64,000 nt of DNA from Bacillus crepusculi (GCF_014764715.1 NZ_JACXXE010000001.1:186001-250000), one strand, 5' to 3'; positions 27,793 to 38,742 are shown, numbered from the stretch's first letter. Notes: generated by a model not told the origin, from the letters alone. Numbers and translations: made by a program.

Positions 27793-28857
27793 ATGTGTGG
27801 AACGATGAAAGCAATTGTTAAAAAAGAAAGCGCTTACGGAGCGGTGTTGGTAGATATGCCGATGCCAGAAATCAATGATCATGAGGTATTGATCCAGGTG
27901 AAAGCCACATCGATATGCGGAACAGACGTGCATATTTATAATTGGGATGATTGGGCAAAGGGAAGAGTCAAAGCGCCCTACATTTTCGGACATGAATTTA
28001 CAGGGGAAGTTGTCAAAGTGGGGAAGCAAGTCTCACGAGCAAAAGCAGGGGATTTTGTATCGGCTGAGACGCATATTGTATGTAATCAGTGCTATATGTG
28101 TTTAACAGGGCAGCAGCATTTGTGCAGTGCAACGAAAATTTTAGGGGTAGACATTGATGGCTGCTTTGCTGAATATGTCAAAGTGCCTGAACAAAATGTG
28201 TGGCACAATCCAGCTCAAATGCCAGTAGAGCTTGCAACCATTCAGGAGCCGCTTGGAAATGCAGTTCATACGGTTTTACACACACCCGTTTCAGGTAAGT
28301 CAGTGGCGATTTTTGGCTGCGGCCCCATCGGTTTAATGGCCATCGCCGTCGCGAAAGCTTCCGGTGCTGTTCAAGTATTTGCCGTTGATAAAAACGAATA
28401 CAGGCTGGATCTTGCTCGAAAAATGGGGGCAGACCATATCGTGGATATTGGAAAAAGTCATCCTGTTGCGATCATTCAGCAGCTCACGCATATGGAAGGG
28501 GCAGACGTAATATGCGAGATGTCAGGTCATCCAGTTGCGATTCATCAAGCGCTCGAAGCTTGTGCGAATGGAGGGAAAGTCAATATACTAAGCTTGCCAG
28601 AGCGGCCTGTGACCATTGACATTACGAATCAAATTGTTTTTAGGGGATTAACCGTGCAAGGGATCACGGGGAGAAAAATGTTTGAGACGTGGCGTCAAGT
28701 ATCTGAGCTATTAAGAACGAATACCATCGATGTACAGCCAGTTGTCACCCATACGTTGCCATTTGAAGAGTTCGAAAAGGGATTTGAACTCATGAGAAAT
28801 GGTACGTGCGGAAAGGTCGTACTGACGATGCCATCATATCAAAGGGGGAAGAAATGA
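27793..28857 (+). CDS. tdh: L-threonine 3-dehydrogenase
   Basis: A 354-residue zinc medium-chain dehydrogenase that oxidises L-threonine to 2-amino-3-ketobutyrate with NAD+. Catalytic zinc ligands include C42 (SICGTD) and H67-E68 (GHEF); the structural zinc is held by C97, C100, C103 and C111. The Rossmann motif is GCGPIG. The start ATG 27793 follows AAAGGGG by 9 bases. Its stop overlaps the kbl start region, and the two genes form the threonine-to-glycine pathway. Confidence 0.95.
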   Translation: MCGTMKAIVKKESAYGAVLVDMPMPEINDHEVLIQVKATSICGTDVHIYNWDDWAKGRVKAPYIFGHEFTGEVVKVGKQVSRAKAGDFVSAETHIVCNQCYMCLTGQQHLCSATKILGVDIDGCFAEYVKVPEQNVWHNPAQMPVELATIQEPLGNAVHTVLHTPVSGKSVAIFGCGPIGLMAIAVAKASGAVQVFAVDKNEYRLDLARKMGADHIVDIGKSHPVAIIQQLTHMEGADVICEMSGHPVAIHQALEACANGGKVNILSLPERPVTIDITNQIVFRGLTVQGITGRKMFETWRQVSELLRTNTIDVQPVVTHTLPFEEFEKGFELMRNGTCGKVVLTMPSYQRGKK

Positions 28858-30035
28858 TGAAAGAATTCACGTATTTACAAGATGAACTAGACACAATGAA
28901 GCAGCAAGGCACTCACCAAACTTTGAAAGAGATCGACTCAAAGCAATCATCCACGGTCACATTAAATGACCAACCCGCCATACAACTCTCCTCAAATAAC
29001 TACTTAGGTCTCACCTCGCACCCAAGGCTCTTGAAAGCAGCAAAAGAGGCGATTGATGAATTTGGTGCTGGGACAGGATCTGTACGAACCATTGCCGGCA
29101 CAATGACGATGCATGAACGTCTTGAAAAAAAGCTTGCAGCATTTAAGAAAACAGAGGCAGCCCTTGTGTTCCAATCAGGCTTTACGACCAACCAAGGGGT
29201 TTTATCAAGTATTTTAACAAAAGATGATATTGTGATTTCAGATGAGCTCAATCATGCCTCGATCATCGATGGCATTCGATTAACAAAAGCAGATAAAAAG
29301 GTCTACGGTCATTCTAATATGGAGGAGCTTGAGAAAATTTTAAAAAAGTCTATGAATTACCGCGCCCGGCTTATCGTAACAGATGGTGTGTTCTCAATGG
29401 ATGGAGATATTGCACCTCTTCCTGAGATTGTGAGGCTCGCAGAGGCATATGATGCGTTTGTAATGGTTGACGATGCACATGCCTCTGGCGTGCTTGGCGA
29501 AAATGGACGCGGGACAGTCAATCATTTTAAACTCGACGGCAGAGTGCACATTCAGGTTGGGACACTTAGTAAGGCTGTCGGTGTGCTTGGCGGCTATGTG
29601 GCGGGTTCAGCGGTTTTAATCGACTACTTAAAGCATAAAGCAAGACCGTTTTTATTTAGCACCTCTCACCCGCCGGCTGTGACTAGGGCGTGTGAAGAAG
29701 CGATTGAAGTGCTGCTAGACGAACCAGAACGAATCGATACGCTATGGGAGAACGCTGCCTATTTTAAAGAAAAGGTCATCAGTCTTGGATTTCAGGTTGC
29801 CCCAACAGAGACACCGATTATTCCGATGATGATTGGAGACGAGGCACTTACTTTCCGTTTCTCAAAGGAATTAATAGAGCGGGGCGTGTTTGCTCAAGGC
29901 ATCGCCTTCCCAACTGTTGCAAAAGGAAAAGCGAGAATTAGAGCCATCATCACAGCAGAGCACACTAAAGAAGAACTAGACCGTGCACTAACGATCATTG
30001 AAGAAGAAGCGAAAAAACTGAGCATACTTGATTGA
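28857..30035 (+). CDS. kbl: 2-amino-3-ketobutyrate CoA ligase
   Basis: A 392-residue PLP enzyme of the alpha-oxoamine synthase family; it splits 2-amino-3-ketobutyrate with CoA to glycine and acetyl-CoA, completing threonine breakdown begun by Tdh. PLP lysine is K239 in GTLSKAVGVLGG; other motifs are SNNYLGL, DELNHASIIDG and VDDAHASG. Of two adjacent ATGs, 28857 has the better spacing (8 bases) to AAAGGGGG and gives the family N-terminus MKEF. Overlap with tdh implies co-translation. Confidence 0.95.
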   Translation: MKEFTYLQDELDTMKQQGTHQTLKEIDSKQSSTVTLNDQPAIQLSSNNYLGLTSHPRLLKAAKEAIDEFGAGTGSVRTIAGTMTMHERLEKKLAAFKKTEAALVFQSGFTTNQGVLSSILTKDDIVISDELNHASIIDGIRLTKADKKVYGHSNMEELEKILKKSMNYRARLIVTDGVFSMDGDIAPLPEIVRLAEAYDAFVMVDDAHASGVLGENGRGTVNHFKLDGRVHIQVGTLSKAVGVLGGYVAGSAVLIDYLKHKARPFLFSTSHPPAVTRACEEAIEVLLDEPERIDTLWENAAYFKEKVISLGFQVAPTETPIIPMMIGDEALTFRFSKELIERGVFAQGIAFPTVAKGKARIRAIITAEHTKEELDRALTIIEEEAKKLSILD

Positions 30036-30058
30036 GAGAGCGCGGGCTCTCTTTTTTT
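30034..30058 (+). terminator. Terminator after kbl
   Basis: GAGAGAGC and GGCTCTCT form the stem around a GCG loop, then a T7 run. The hairpin starts at the stop codon. Confidence 0.85.
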
Positions 30059-30102
30059 GGTGATATTCTTTCCATTTTTCATCAAATCTACCGTTTGTTA
30101 TG

Positions 30103-30108
30103 TATAAT
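30103..30108 (+). promoter_or_regulatory. Probable -10 of the MrcB_N-DUF3883 gene
   Basis: A perfect TATAAT lies 30 bases upstream of the start; no clear -35 is seen. Together with the kbl terminator it indicates the gene is transcribed alone. Confidence 0.45.
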
Positions 30109-30137
30109 GTATGTAAAAAGATCTATTGAGGTAAGTG

Positions 30138-31253
30138 ATGAGACAAATGTTATTTAATAAAGAAGATTTTTATAAGCAATTTATAGATTATAAGAACAAT
30201 GAAAGAACAGATAAGAATCACCCTTTTCACAAAATGTTTATTAAAGAAATACCAAACAAAATTCAATATGAATTAGAAAAACGTCAGATGAGAAATTTGG
30301 ATAGAATTGATATTAAAGCATCTACAGGAAATGGGAAAGTTGCAGAGTGCTTTTGGATTGCGCTTTTAGATAAACGATTGACCACGAATTTTAATTCTAA
30401 AAAAACCACTACACAAAAGGGGATATATATTGTTATTTTATTTGCTGAGAACGGTGAAGATTTTTATTTAACAATTGAGACTGGAACTGAAAATTTACCT
30501 TTATCTGAAATTAAGGCAGAGACAGACTTTTGGAGAAAGCGGTTAAAGCCAGAATTGAAAGATCATAAAAGATTAGAGGGATTTTATATAGGTGATTTTT
30601 ATCTAGGCAAGTCAGCAAGACCTAGAAAATATGTAGCAAGTTCATTAGTCTATAAAAAGTATAATATTTTTAATTTTGACCATCACCGTTTTATAAAGGA
30701 TATCAATTCTTTAAATGATTTTTTTTATGATTTTATTTATGAAGTGTATTTGAATCAGGAAATAACTCCAAAAGTGGAACATCAGAACAAATTTAAAAGA
30801 AAAAGAATCATTCATCGAGACGTGTATAAACAATTAAGAGAGGAAAGATCAAAGCAAAATGAAGAGACAGGCAGGATAGCAGAGAAATATGTGTATGACA
30901 TGGAAGTAGAGCAATTATTAGCAGTGGGTCAGGAACAATTAGCTGAAGCTGTCAATTGGGTGGCTGAAACGGAAGATGGTCATGGATTTGATATCAAATC
31001 TTATTACCCTGATGGAAAAGAGAAATTAATTGAGGTGAAAGGATCTAAACTTACTCATCAAGACTTTCCATTCTTCTTGTCTGAACAAGAAAGAATGGTA
31101 GCAGAAGAGGAAAAAGAAGCGTATGTGATTACTTTAGTTGAGAATGTTGGTACACAGCATATGAAGATTGTCAAAGAAATACAAAATCCTTTAGGCAAAG
31201 ACGATCTACATCTGAAACCTACTCAATATTCGTGCAGAATCCGGGTGGATTGA
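30138..31253 (+). CDS. MrcB_N (DUF3578)-DUF3883 fusion, putative modification-dependent restriction protein
   Basis: A 371-residue two-domain protein. Residues ~1-205 resemble the MrcB_N/DUF3578 domain, found at the N-terminus of McrB-type restriction proteins (ASTGNGKVAECFWIALLDKR, then QKGIYIVILFAENGEDFYL). After a basic linker (~215-245), residues ~250-360 resemble DUF3883/NOV C-terminal domains: GRIAEKYVYDMEV, then GFDIKS with D285 and LIEVKGS with E299 and K301, a D...ExK pattern of PD-(D/E)xK-like nucleases. GAGGT precedes ATG 30138. The gene is visibly AT-richer than its neighbours and sits between kbl and miaB, which are close in B. subtilis, pointing to transfer. Domain calls are by memory of family patterns; activity and target are unproven. 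Confidence 0.75.
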   Translation: MRQMLFNKEDFYKQFIDYKNNERTDKNHPFHKMFIKEIPNKIQYELEKRQMRNLDRIDIKASTGNGKVAECFWIALLDKRLTTNFNSKKTTTQKGIYIVILFAENGEDFYLTIETGTENLPLSEIKAETDFWRKRLKPELKDHKRLEGFYIGDFYLGKSARPRKYVASSLVYKKYNIFNFDHHRFIKDINSLNDFFYDFIYEVYLNQEITPKVEHQNKFKRKRIIHRDVYKQLREERSKQNEETGRIAEKYVYDMEVEQLLAVGQEQLAEAVNWVAETEDGHGFDIKSYYPDGKEKLIEVKGSKLTHQDFPFFLSEQERMVAEEEKEAYVITLVENVGTQHMKIVKEIQNPLGKDDLHLKPTQYSCRIRVD

Positions 31254-31278
31254 AAAGTGATAACACATATGAATTTAT

Positions 31279-31307
31279 TTTCAATTCATCACAAAATAGT
31301 CTATACT
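31279..31307 (+). promoter_or_regulatory. Probable sigma-A promoter of miaB-ymcA
   Basis: TTTCAA (31279-31284) and TATACT (31302-31307) are 17 bases apart, 37 bases before the miaB start. Confidence 0.5.
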
Positions 31308-31343
31308 GTAGGGTGGAGCTTGGTTTGAAAGGAGTACAAATTC

Positions 31344-32870
31344 ATGAATGAAAAGCAGAGAAAAGCGAGCGGACAAGTAAGTTCATCGGACAAAAAATCC
31401 GAGAAGGACTACAGCCAATATTTTGAAGCTGTTTACATTCCGCCTTCCTTAAAAGATGCAAAAAAACGGGGTAAAGAAGAAGTCGAATACAATCAATTTC
31501 AAATTGACGAGCGGTTTCAAGGGTTAGGGAACGGCCGCAAGTTTTATATTCGCACATATGGTTGTCAAATGAATGAGCATGACACAGAAGTGATGGCTGG
31601 TATTTTTATGGCGCTTGGCTATGAACCAACAAATTCTACTGAAGATGCAAATGTCATCCTATTAAACACTTGCGCCATTCGTGAGAATGCTGAAAATAAA
31701 GTGTTTGGAGAGCTTGGTCATTTAAAAGCTTTAAAACGCGAAAAGCCAGATTTGATCTTAGGTGTCTGCGGATGTATGTCACAAGAAGAATCTGTCGTCA
31801 ACCGCATTTTGAAAAAACATCCATTTGTTGACTTGATTTTCGGAACGCACAACATTCACCGCCTTCCGGAGCTTTTATCTGAATGCTACCTTTCTAAAGA
31901 AATGGTCATTGAGGTTTGGTCGAAGGAAGGGGATGTCATTGAAAACCTTCCAAGAGCCCGCCAAGGTAAAATCAAAGGCTGGGTGAATATTATGTACGGC
32001 TGTGATAAATTCTGTACATATTGTATCGTGCCTTACACACGCGGTAAGGAAAGAAGCCGCCGGCCAGATGAAATTATTCAAGAGGTCAGACGTTTAGCAG
32101 CAGAAGGGTATAAGGAAATTACCCTTCTTGGTCAAAATGTGAATGCGTATGGAAAAGATTTTGAAGACATGGAATATGGTCTTGGTCATCTGATGGATGA
32201 GCTGCGTAAAATCGATATTCCGCGGATTCGTTTTACAACAAGTCACCCGCGTGATTTTGATGACCATTTAATTGAGGTCCTTGCCAAGGGCGGCAACCTG
32301 CTTGATCATATTCATTTGCCAGTTCAATCCGGAAGTTCTTCTGTGCTGAAACTCATGGCAAGAAAATATGACCGTGAGCGCTACCTTGATCTTGTGCGCA
32401 AAATCAAAGAAGCGATGCCAAACGCTTCCCTCACAACGGACATTATTGTTGGGTTCCCCAATGAGACAGATGAGCAGTTTGAAGAAACCCTTTCTCTCTA
32501 TCGCGAGGTTGAATTTGATGCGGCTTATACGTTCATCTACTCTCCAAGAGAAGGAACACCAGCAGCGAAAATGAAAGACAACGTACCAATGCACGTAAAA
32601 AAAGAACGCCTTCAGCGCCTGAATGCACTCGTGAATGAAATTTCCGCGAAAAAAATGAAGGAATACGAAGGGCAGACTGTCGAAGTATTAGTAGAGGGTG
32701 AAAGTAAAAACAACCCTGAAATCCTAGCCGGATATACAAGTAAAAGCAAGCTTGTGAATTTTAAAGCACCAAAAGAAGCGATTGGCAACATCGTCAAAGT
32801 GAAAATCACACAAGCGAAAACTTGGTCTCTTGACGGAGAAATGGTTGGAGAAGCTATCGAGGTGAATTAA
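31344..32870 (+). CDS. miaB: tRNA-2-methylthio-N6-dimethylallyladenosine synthase MiaB
   Basis: A 508-residue radical-SAM methylthiotransferase (YmcB) that turns i6A37 into ms2i6A37 in tRNAs reading UNN codons. The N-terminal UPF0004 domain carries the Cys ligands of the auxiliary cluster ([23 protein letters not shown]); the SAM cluster Cys are C220, C224 and C227 (CDKFCTYC), and a C-terminal TRAM domain follows. AAAGGAG precedes the start. miaA, which makes the i6A substrate, is further on in this window. ymcA begins one base after its stop. Confidence 0.97.
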   Translation: MNEKQRKASGQVSSSDKKSEKDYSQYFEAVYIPPSLKDAKKRGKEEVEYNQFQIDERFQGLGNGRKFYIRTYGCQMNEHDTEVMAGIFMALGYEPTNSTEDANVILLNTCAIRENAENKVFGELGHLKALKREKPDLILGVCGCMSQEESVVNRILKKHPFVDLIFGTHNIHRLPELLSECYLSKEMVIEVWSKEGDVIENLPRARQGKIKGWVNIMYGCDKFCTYCIVPYTRGKERSRRPDEIIQEVRRLAAEGYKEITLLGQNVNAYGKDFEDMEYGLGHLMDELRKIDIPRIRFTTSHPRDFDDHLIEVLAKGGNLLDHIHLPVQSGSSSVLKLMARKYDRERYLDLVRKIKEAMPNASLTTDIIVGFPNETDEQFEETLSLYREVEFDAAYTFIYSPREGTPAAKMKDNVPMHVKKERLQRLNALVNEISAKKMKEYEGQTVEVLVEGESKNNPEILAGYTSKSKLVNFKAPKEAIGNIVKVKITQAKTWSLDGEMVGEAIEVN

Positions 32871-32871
32871 A

Positions 32872-33306
32872 ATGACGCTTTATTCAAAGAAAGAAATTGT
32901 CGAGCGTGCAAGAGAGCTCGCTAAAATGATTTCTGAAACAGAAGAAGTAGATTTCTTCAAAAAAGCAGAAGCGCAAATCAATGAAAATACAAAGATTGCG
33001 ACGATTATTAATCAAATTAAGGCGCTTCAAAAACAAGCTGTGAATTTAAAGCATTATGGCAAACATGAAGCCTTAAAGCAAGTCGAAGAAAAAATCGATG
33101 CCCTGCAAGAAGAACTGGATGAAATCCCAGTAATTCAAGAATTCAAAGAATCACAAATGGAGGTTAATTCCCTGCTTCAGCTTGTCGCGCACACGATTTC
33201 TAATCAAGTAACAGATGAAATCATTCTTTCAACCGGCGGTGACCTTTTATTAGGAGAAACCGGTTCAAAAGTGAAAAACTCATCCCCCAGTTGCTCCATT
33301 AAATGA
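32872..33306 (+). CDS. ymcA: YmcA (RicA), Y-complex subunit
   Basis: A 144-residue helical protein close to B. subtilis YmcA. With YlbF and YaaT it forms the Y-complex, which directs RNase Y processing and is required for competence, biofilm formation and sporulation. A Cys near the C-terminus (SPSCSIK) fits the reported Fe-S cluster binding of the complex. The ATG is one base after the miaB stop, so translation is probably coupled. Confidence 0.95.
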   Translation: MTLYSKKEIVERARELAKMISETEEVDFFKKAEAQINENTKIATIINQIKALQKQAVNLKHYGKHEALKQVEEKIDALQEELDEIPVIQEFKESQMEVNSLLQLVAHTISNQVTDEIILSTGGDLLLGETGSKVKNSSPSCSIK

Positions 33307-33311
33307 GAAAT

Positions 33312-33335
33312 CCCCGCAGATGCGGGGTTTTTTTG
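33312..33335 (+). terminator. Terminator after ymcA
   Basis: CCCCGC and GCGGGG pair around AGAT, followed by T7. Confidence 0.92.
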
Positions 33336-33443
33336 TATCTGCTGATATTTAATTTTGAAACAATGAAAGAATCGAATTCTCCGCTCTAATTGGAGGCTTC
33401 ATCCCCCCATTCTCGTACTCTCCAACTTTTCCAATTTTCAAGG

Positions 33444-33471
33444 CAAGTTTATGGGCGACCATGCATACACT
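33444..33471 (+). promoter_or_regulatory. Probable sigma-E promoter (P1) of cotE
   Basis: CATACACT at 33464-33471 fits the sigma-E -10 consensus CATACAnT; the -35 (around CAAGTTT, 33444-33450, 13-base gap) is weak. B. subtilis cotE has a sigma-E P1. Confidence 0.5.
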
Positions 33472-33515
33472 GAAACAGAAATGAATTTAATTGAAACATG
33501 AAGCTTAAAATCGTG

Positions 33516-33545
33516 ACACACTAGACGAATGCCCAGCATAAGATA
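33516..33545 (+). promoter_or_regulatory. Probable sigma-K promoter (P2) of cotE
   Basis: CATAAGATA (33537-33545) fully matches the sigma-K -10 CATAnnnTA, and ACAC (33516-33519) fits the -35 mACm with a 17-base gap. This agrees with the sigma-K P2 of B. subtilis cotE. Confidence 0.65.
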
Positions 33546-33575
33546 AAACGATCAAGTACAAGGAGGCATGCCGGA

Positions 33576-34121
33576 ATGTCTGAATACAGAGAGATTATTA
33601 CAAAAGCGGTGGTTGCAAAAGGGAGGAAATTCACCCAAAGCACACACACCATTTCTCCATCGCAAAAACCAACCAGCATCCTAGGTGGTTGGATCATTAA
33701 TCATAAGTATGATGCAGAAAAGGTCGGTAAAACTGTTGAGATTGAAGGAACATTTGATATTAACGTGTGGTATTCTTACGCTGACAACACGAAGACAGAA
33801 GTCGTCACAGAACGTGTGAAATATGTAGACATCATCAAACTGAGATATAAAGATAAAAATTTCCTTGATGATGAACATGAAGTGATTGCGAAAGTGCTGC
33901 AGCAGCCTAACTGTTTAGAAGTGACCATTTCTCCTAATGGCAATAAAATTGTCGTTCAGGCAGAGCGGGAGTTCATTGCAGAAGTGGTAGGAGAAACAAA
34001 AATTGTCGTAGAGGTCAATTCAAGCTGGAAGGAAAAAGATGATCACGAGTGGGAAGAGGAAGTGGATGAGGAGCTAGAGGATATTCATCCGGAATTTCTA
34101 GCGGGTGATCCAGAAGAGTAA
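33576..34121 (+). CDS. cotE: Outer spore coat morphogenetic protein CotE
   Basis: A 181-residue protein with the length of B. subtilis CotE. It forms a ring around the forespore and recruits outer coat proteins. The N-terminal half mediates self-assembly and the very acidic C-terminal tail ([19 protein letters not shown]) contacts SpoIVA and other coat proteins (family knowledge). AAGGAGG precedes ATG 33576. Two sporulation promoters lie upstream. Confidence 0.96.
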   Translation: MSEYREIITKAVVAKGRKFTQSTHTISPSQKPTSILGGWIINHKYDAEKVGKTVEIEGTFDINVWYSYADNTKTEVVTERVKYVDIIKLRYKDKNFLDDEHEVIAKVLQQPNCLEVTISPNGNKIVVQAEREFIAEVVGETKIVVEVNSSWKEKDDHEWEEEVDEELEDIHPEFLAGDPEE

Positions 34122-34127
34122 TGAATG

Positions 34128-34157
34128 ACTAGGGCGCATATCTCCCTAGTTTTTTTG
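34128..34157 (+). terminator. Terminator after cotE
   Basis: ACTAGGG and CCCTAGT form a 7-bp stem with a 9-base loop, then T7. Confidence 0.88.
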
Positions 34158-34192
34158 CGCCCATGATCTAGGAGAAAAAAGGTGCTTTTTTA

Positions 34193-34201
34193 TGCTATAA
34201 T
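34193..34201 (+). promoter_or_regulatory. Extended -10 promoter of mutS-mutL
   Basis: TGCTATAAT is a full extended -10 match, 47 bases upstream of mutS. The same motif precedes spoIIIE. Confidence 0.6.
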
Positions 34202-34247
34202 ATAAGATGGTATGAATTCGAAAGTGATATAGTGAGGGATTAGAAAT

Positions 34248-36824
34248 ATGGCAAGTTATACGCCCATGATACAGCAATATTTAAAGATCAAGGCAGATTA
34301 TCAAGATGCCTTTTTATTTTTTCGCTTAGGCGATTTTTATGAGATGTTTTTTGATGACGCAAAAGAAGCGGCACAGGAACTAGAAATTACGTTAACAAGC
34401 AGAGATGGCGGGACGATTCCAATGTGCGGTGTTCCTTATCATTCTGCTTCTACATACATAGAACAGTTGATTACAAAGGGCTACAAAGTCGCGATTTGTG
34501 AGCAGGTGGAAGATCCTAAAACGGCAAAAGGTGTGGTCAAAAGAGAAGTAGTTCAACTGATTACACCAGGTACGGTCATGGATGGCAAAGGGCTGAGTGA
34601 AAACGAGAACAACTTTATTGCGTCTGTTACACGCTTTGAAAATGGGTATGGTCTTGCGCTTTCCGATTTATCCACAGGGGAAAACATGGCTGCTTTCATC
34701 GATCGATTAGATGAGGTTGTATCAGAAATTTATTCTGTCGGTGCAAAGGAAATTGTGGTGTCAAAGCAGCTCGATGAGGACACAGTGAAGACACTGAAAG
34801 AGCGCTGTCATGCAACGATTTCATACGAAGATAGCGGCGAACGAATGGACGAAGCTGAACCACTCGTCTCCCATTTGGATGAAAAACTGAGATCAGCATT
34901 TTTAACACTATATGCCTACTTAAGAAGAACGCAAAAAAGAAGTCTTGATCACCTTCAGGAAGTTCAAGTGTTTGAGCTTGAACAAACAATGAAAATTGAT
35001 CTTTACTCAAAACGAAATCTTGAATTAACAGAAACGATCCGTTCAAAAAGCAAAAAAGGCTCTTTATTATGGCTGCTAGATGAAACAAAAACAGCGATGG
35101 GCGGCAGATTGCTCAAGCAATGGATCGACCGGCCGCTCATTCGACTTTCACAAATCAAAGAGCGTCAGGAAATGGTGCAAATTCTCATGGATCATTTCTT
35201 TGAACGTGAAGATCTGCGTGAACGATTAAAGCAAGTATATGATCTTGAGCGTCTAGCGGGCCGTGTGGCATTTGGAAATGTGAATGCCCGTGATCTCATT
35301 CAACTGAAAGAATCCTTAAAGCAAGTCCCGGCTATTAAAGAGCTTGTCCTTTCTCTCCCAGAGGAAATGGCGAAATCAAGAGCGAATAATATTGATCCTT
35401 GTGGTGACTTGCTTGATTTATTAGAAGAGGCTCTTTATGAGAATCCGCCGATGACATTAAAAGAAGGCAACTTAATTAAAGATGGCTACAATGCAAAATT
35501 AGATGAATATCGTGATGCCAGTCGAAACGGAAAGGACTGGATTGCACGGCTTGAACAGCAGGAAAGAGAATATACAGGTATTCGCTCCTTAAAAGTCGGT
35601 TTTAATAAAGTCTTTGGTTATTATATCGAAGTGACCCGGGCGAACACGCATTTGCTGGAAGAAGGTCGTTATGAAAGAAAGCAAACCCTTGCCAATGCAG
35701 AGCGGTATATTACGCCTGAATTGAAAGAAAAAGAAGCCCTGATCCTTGAGGCAGAATCAAATATTAGCGAATTGGAATATGAACTATTTACAGCTCTTAG
35801 GGAACAAGTAAAAACATATATTCCTAGACTACAGCTGCTCGGAAAACAAATGAGTGAGCTGGATGCGCTGCAATGCTTTGCCACTGTGAGCGAAAAACGC
35901 CGCTATGTCCGTCCGGAATTCTCAGAGGATGAGGTGGATGTCGTGGATGGTCGTCACCCTGTCGTTGAAAAAGTGATGGATCATCAGGAGTATGTGCCAA
36001 ATGACTGTCTTATGGGGAAAGGCAGACAAACCTTGCTCATTACTGGGCCGAATATGTCGGGAAAAAGCACGTATATGAGACAAATGGCGCTCATCTCGAT
36101 TCTTGCGCAAATTGGCTGTTTTGTACCGGCATCAAAGGCGACTCTTCCGATTTTCGATCAAATTTTTACACGTATTGGTGCGGCAGATGATTTGATTTCT
36201 GGTCAAAGTACTTTTATGGTAGAGATGCTCGAAGCAAAAAATGCGATGGTGCATGCAACGAAAAACAGCTTGATTTTATTTGATGAAATTGGACGCGGGA
36301 CAAGCACCTATGATGGAATGGCTCTTGCACAGGCGATCATTGAATTTGTTCATGATCATATTGGTGCTAAAACCCTCTTCTCTACACATTACCATGAGCT
36401 CACAGTCCTTGAGTCTCAATTAAGTGAGCTGAAGAATGTCCATGTACGAGCTGAAGAGCATGAAGGAACGGTCGTTTTCTTACATCAAATCAAAGAAGGG
36501 GCAGCTGATAAAAGCTATGGTATCCATGTAGCGCAGCTTGCTGAATTACCTGATGCTATCATTGACAGAGCACAGACCATCTTAACGGAGCTTGAGAGCG
36601 GATCACAGGAAATGATTCCACGCGTGGCTCCAGCTCCAAAACCAGAAAGCCTTGAGGAGAAGCAGCAGCTTTCTTTCTTTGAAGTGGAAGAAAAACCGAA
36701 AACAAAAGCCGTCCTCAAAAACAAAGATCAAGCGGTGATCGAAGAATTAAAGTCATTTAACTTAATGGACATGACACCGCTGGAAGCCATGACAAAGCTA
36801 TATGAATTGCAAAAGAAATTATAA
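34248..36824 (+). CDS. mutS: DNA mismatch recognition protein MutS
   Basis: An 858-residue MutS that binds base-base mismatches and small loops and then forms an ATP-dependent sliding clamp. The mismatch-probing Phe-Tyr-Glu is at F30-Y31-E32 in GDFYEMF. The ATPase has Walker [10 protein letters not shown] (600-608), Walker [14 protein letters not shown] and the STHYHELT motif. Near the C-terminus QQLSFF resembles the beta-clamp binding motif needed for replisome coupling in Bacillus. It is 21 bases from mutL, in one operon. Confidence 0.98.
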   Translation: MASYTPMIQQYLKIKADYQDAFLFFRLGDFYEMFFDDAKEAAQELEITLTSRDGGTIPMCGVPYHSASTYIEQLITKGYKVAICEQVEDPKTAKGVVKREVVQLITPGTVMDGKGLSENENNFIASVTRFENGYGLALSDLSTGENMAAFIDRLDEVVSEIYSVGAKEIVVSKQLDEDTVKTLKERCHATISYEDSGERMDEAEPLVSHLDEKLRSAFLTLYAYLRRTQKRSLDHLQEVQVFELEQTMKIDLYSKRNLELTETIRSKSKKGSLLWLLDETKTAMGGRLLKQWIDRPLIRLSQIKERQEMVQILMDHFFEREDLRERLKQVYDLERLAGRVAFGNVNARDLIQLKESLKQVPAIKELVLSLPEEMAKSRANNIDPCGDLLDLLEEALYENPPMTLKEGNLIKDGYNAKLDEYRDASRNGKDWIARLEQQEREYTGIRSLKVGFNKVFGYYIEVTRANTHLLEEGRYERKQTLANAERYITPELKEKEALILEAESNISELEYELFTALREQVKTYIPRLQLLGKQMSELDALQCFATVSEKRRYVRPEFSEDEVDVVDGRHPVVEKVMDHQEYVPNDCLMGKGRQTLLITGPNMSGKSTYMRQMALISILAQIGCFVPASKATLPIFDQIFTRIGAADDLISGQSTFMVEMLEAKNAMVHATKNSLILFDEIGRGTSTYDGMALAQAIIEFVHDHIGAKTLFSTHYHELTVLESQLSELKNVHVRAEEHEGTVVFLHQIKEGAADKSYGIHVAQLAELPDAIIDRAQTILTELESGSQEMIPRVAPAPKPESLEEKQQLSFFEVEEKPKTKAVLKNKDQAVIEELKSFNLMDMTPLEAMTKLYELQKKL

Positions 36825-36845
36825 TGTAAGGTGAGGTGAGCAGAA

Positions 36846-38735
36846 ATGGCAAAAATTATTCAGTTATCTGATGACCTATCAAATAAAATTGCTGCTGGTG
36901 AAGTGGTCGAGCGTCCGGCTTCTGTTGTAAAGGAGCTTGTGGAAAATGCAATCGATGCTGGCAGTACAGTGATTGAAATCGATGTAGAAGAAGCAGGTCT
37001 TTCTTCTATTAGAATTATTGATAATGGTGTTGGAATTGATGCTGAAGATTGTAAGCTTGCCTTCCAGCGCCATGCAACGAGTAAAATCAAAGATGAAAAT
37101 GATTTGTTCCGCGTCAGAACTTTAGGTTTCAGGGGAGAGGCACTGCCAAGTATTGCGTCTGTCTCTCACCTAGAAATGAAGACAAGTACCGGAGAAGGTG
37201 CTGGAACGCACTTAGCTCTCCAAGGCGGGAAGATCATTTCAGAGAAAAAAACCTCTGGCCGGCGCGGCACCGAAATTGTGGTCACCAACTTATTTTATAA
37301 TACGCCAGCCCGCTTAAAATATATGAAAACCGTTCATACGGAGCTTGGCAATATATCGGATGTCGTCAACCGAATTGCACTTGCTCATCCAGAAGTATCG
37401 ATTCGCTTGCGTCATCAAGAAAAAGTCTTACTTCAAACGAATGGAAACGGAGATGTGCGGCATGTGCTTGCAGCCATTTATGGAACGGCTGTGGCAAAAA
37501 AAATGCTGCCACTTCATGTACAATCACTTGATTTTGAAGTGAAGGGGTATATTTCCTTACCAGAAGTGACGAGGGCATCGAGGAATTATATGTCTTCTGT
37601 TGTAAACGGCAGATATGTGAAGCATTTCCCGCTCGTGAAAGCCATCCATGAAGGGTATCACACGCTGCTTCCGATTGGCCGTCATCCGATTACATTTATT
37701 GAGATGAAGATGGACCCGATTTTAGTAGATGTGAATGTTCATCCGTCAAAGCTTGAAGTGAGACTAAGTAAAGAGCAGGAACTTCATGAGTTGATCAAAC
37801 AAGGAATTAAGGAAGTGTTTCAAAAGCAGCAGCTCATTCCAAGTGCTTCTGTGCCTAAAAAAGCACCAATGCCAGCTAAAAAAAATGAGCAGCAATCCTT
37901 AACCTTTGATTCAAAACAAGCCAATACAGATCGAACGGAAACACCTTTATCCTATCAGCCGGAGCCGCTCACATCGGTCGTATACGAGACAAGTCAAACC
38001 GAATCATACGAGATGTCTGAGCAGGAGAATACGGGAACGTCATCACCAGTATTTTATGAAGAAGCCTCGCATTTAGAGGAATCAGCAGCTTCACTTGAAT
38101 ATGATGAGACGGTACTGAAAGACGATGTGACAGAAACCATTCCAGAAAACGAACGCGTTCCTGTCATGTATCCAATCGGTCAAATGCATGGCACATATAT
38201 TTTGGCTCAAAATGAACGAGGACTTTATATTATCGATCAGCATGCAGCTCAAGAGAGAATCAAGTATGAGTATTACCGTGAGAAGGTGGGAGAGATCGAA
38301 CAGGAAGTGCAAGAAATGCTCGTTCCATTAACATTTCACTACTCTAAAAACGACATACTGATTATTGAAGAGCATAAAGATATTTTAGCAAAAGTAGGCG
38401 TCTTTTTAGAACCCTTCGGATCAGGAAGTTACATCGTTCGGTCGCACCCGCAGTGGTTTCCAAAAGGGGAAGAAGCGGAACTAATCGAAGAGATCATTCA
38501 ACAAGTGCTTGATGAGAAGCGTGTGGATATAAAAAAACTAAGAGAAGAAGCAGCCATCATGATGAGCTGCAAAGGCTCTATTAAAGCAAATCGCCATTTG
38601 CGTCATGATGAAATCAAAGCATTATTAGATGAACTCCGGCAAACGAAGGACCCATTCACATGTCCACATGGCCGGCCGATCATCATTCATCACTCGACAT
38701 ATGAAATGGAGAAGATGTTTAAACGAGTGATGTGA
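36846..38735 (+). CDS. mutL: DNA mismatch repair endonuclease MutL
   Basis: A 629-residue MutL. The GHKL ATPase occupies residues ~1-330 ([22 protein letters not shown]). A variable acidic linker (~345-440) joins it to the C-terminal endonuclease domain, which has the metal motif [21 protein letters not shown] and CPHGRP. These mark the nicking type of MutL used by bacteria without MutH. QEMLVP fits the beta-clamp motif reported in B. subtilis MutL. GGTGAGG precedes the start; a strong terminator follows. Confidence 0.98.
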   Translation: MAKIIQLSDDLSNKIAAGEVVERPASVVKELVENAIDAGSTVIEIDVEEAGLSSIRIIDNGVGIDAEDCKLAFQRHATSKIKDENDLFRVRTLGFRGEALPSIASVSHLEMKTSTGEGAGTHLALQGGKIISEKKTSGRRGTEIVVTNLFYNTPARLKYMKTVHTELGNISDVVNRIALAHPEVSIRLRHQEKVLLQTNGNGDVRHVLAAIYGTAVAKKMLPLHVQSLDFEVKGYISLPEVTRASRNYMSSVVNGRYVKHFPLVKAIHEGYHTLLPIGRHPITFIEMKMDPILVDVNVHPSKLEVRLSKEQELHELIKQGIKEVFQKQQLIPSASVPKKAPMPAKKNEQQSLTFDSKQANTDRTETPLSYQPEPLTSVVYETSQTESYEMSEQENTGTSSPVFYEEASHLEESAASLEYDETVLKDDVTETIPENERVPVMYPIGQMHGTYILAQNERGLYIIDQHAAQERIKYEYYREKVGEIEQEVQEMLVPLTFHYSKNDILIIEEHKDILAKVGVFLEPFGSGSYIVRSHPQWFPKGEEAELIEEIIQQVLDEKRVDIKKLREEAAIMMSCKGSIKANRHLRHDEIKALLDELRQTKDPFTCPHGRPIIIHHSTYEMEKMFKRVM

Positions 38736-38742
38736 CCAATGA

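Noticed and set aside
34696-35088. 130-codon minus-strand frame inside mutS
   Set aside because: Shadow of a well-conserved gene; no start signals.
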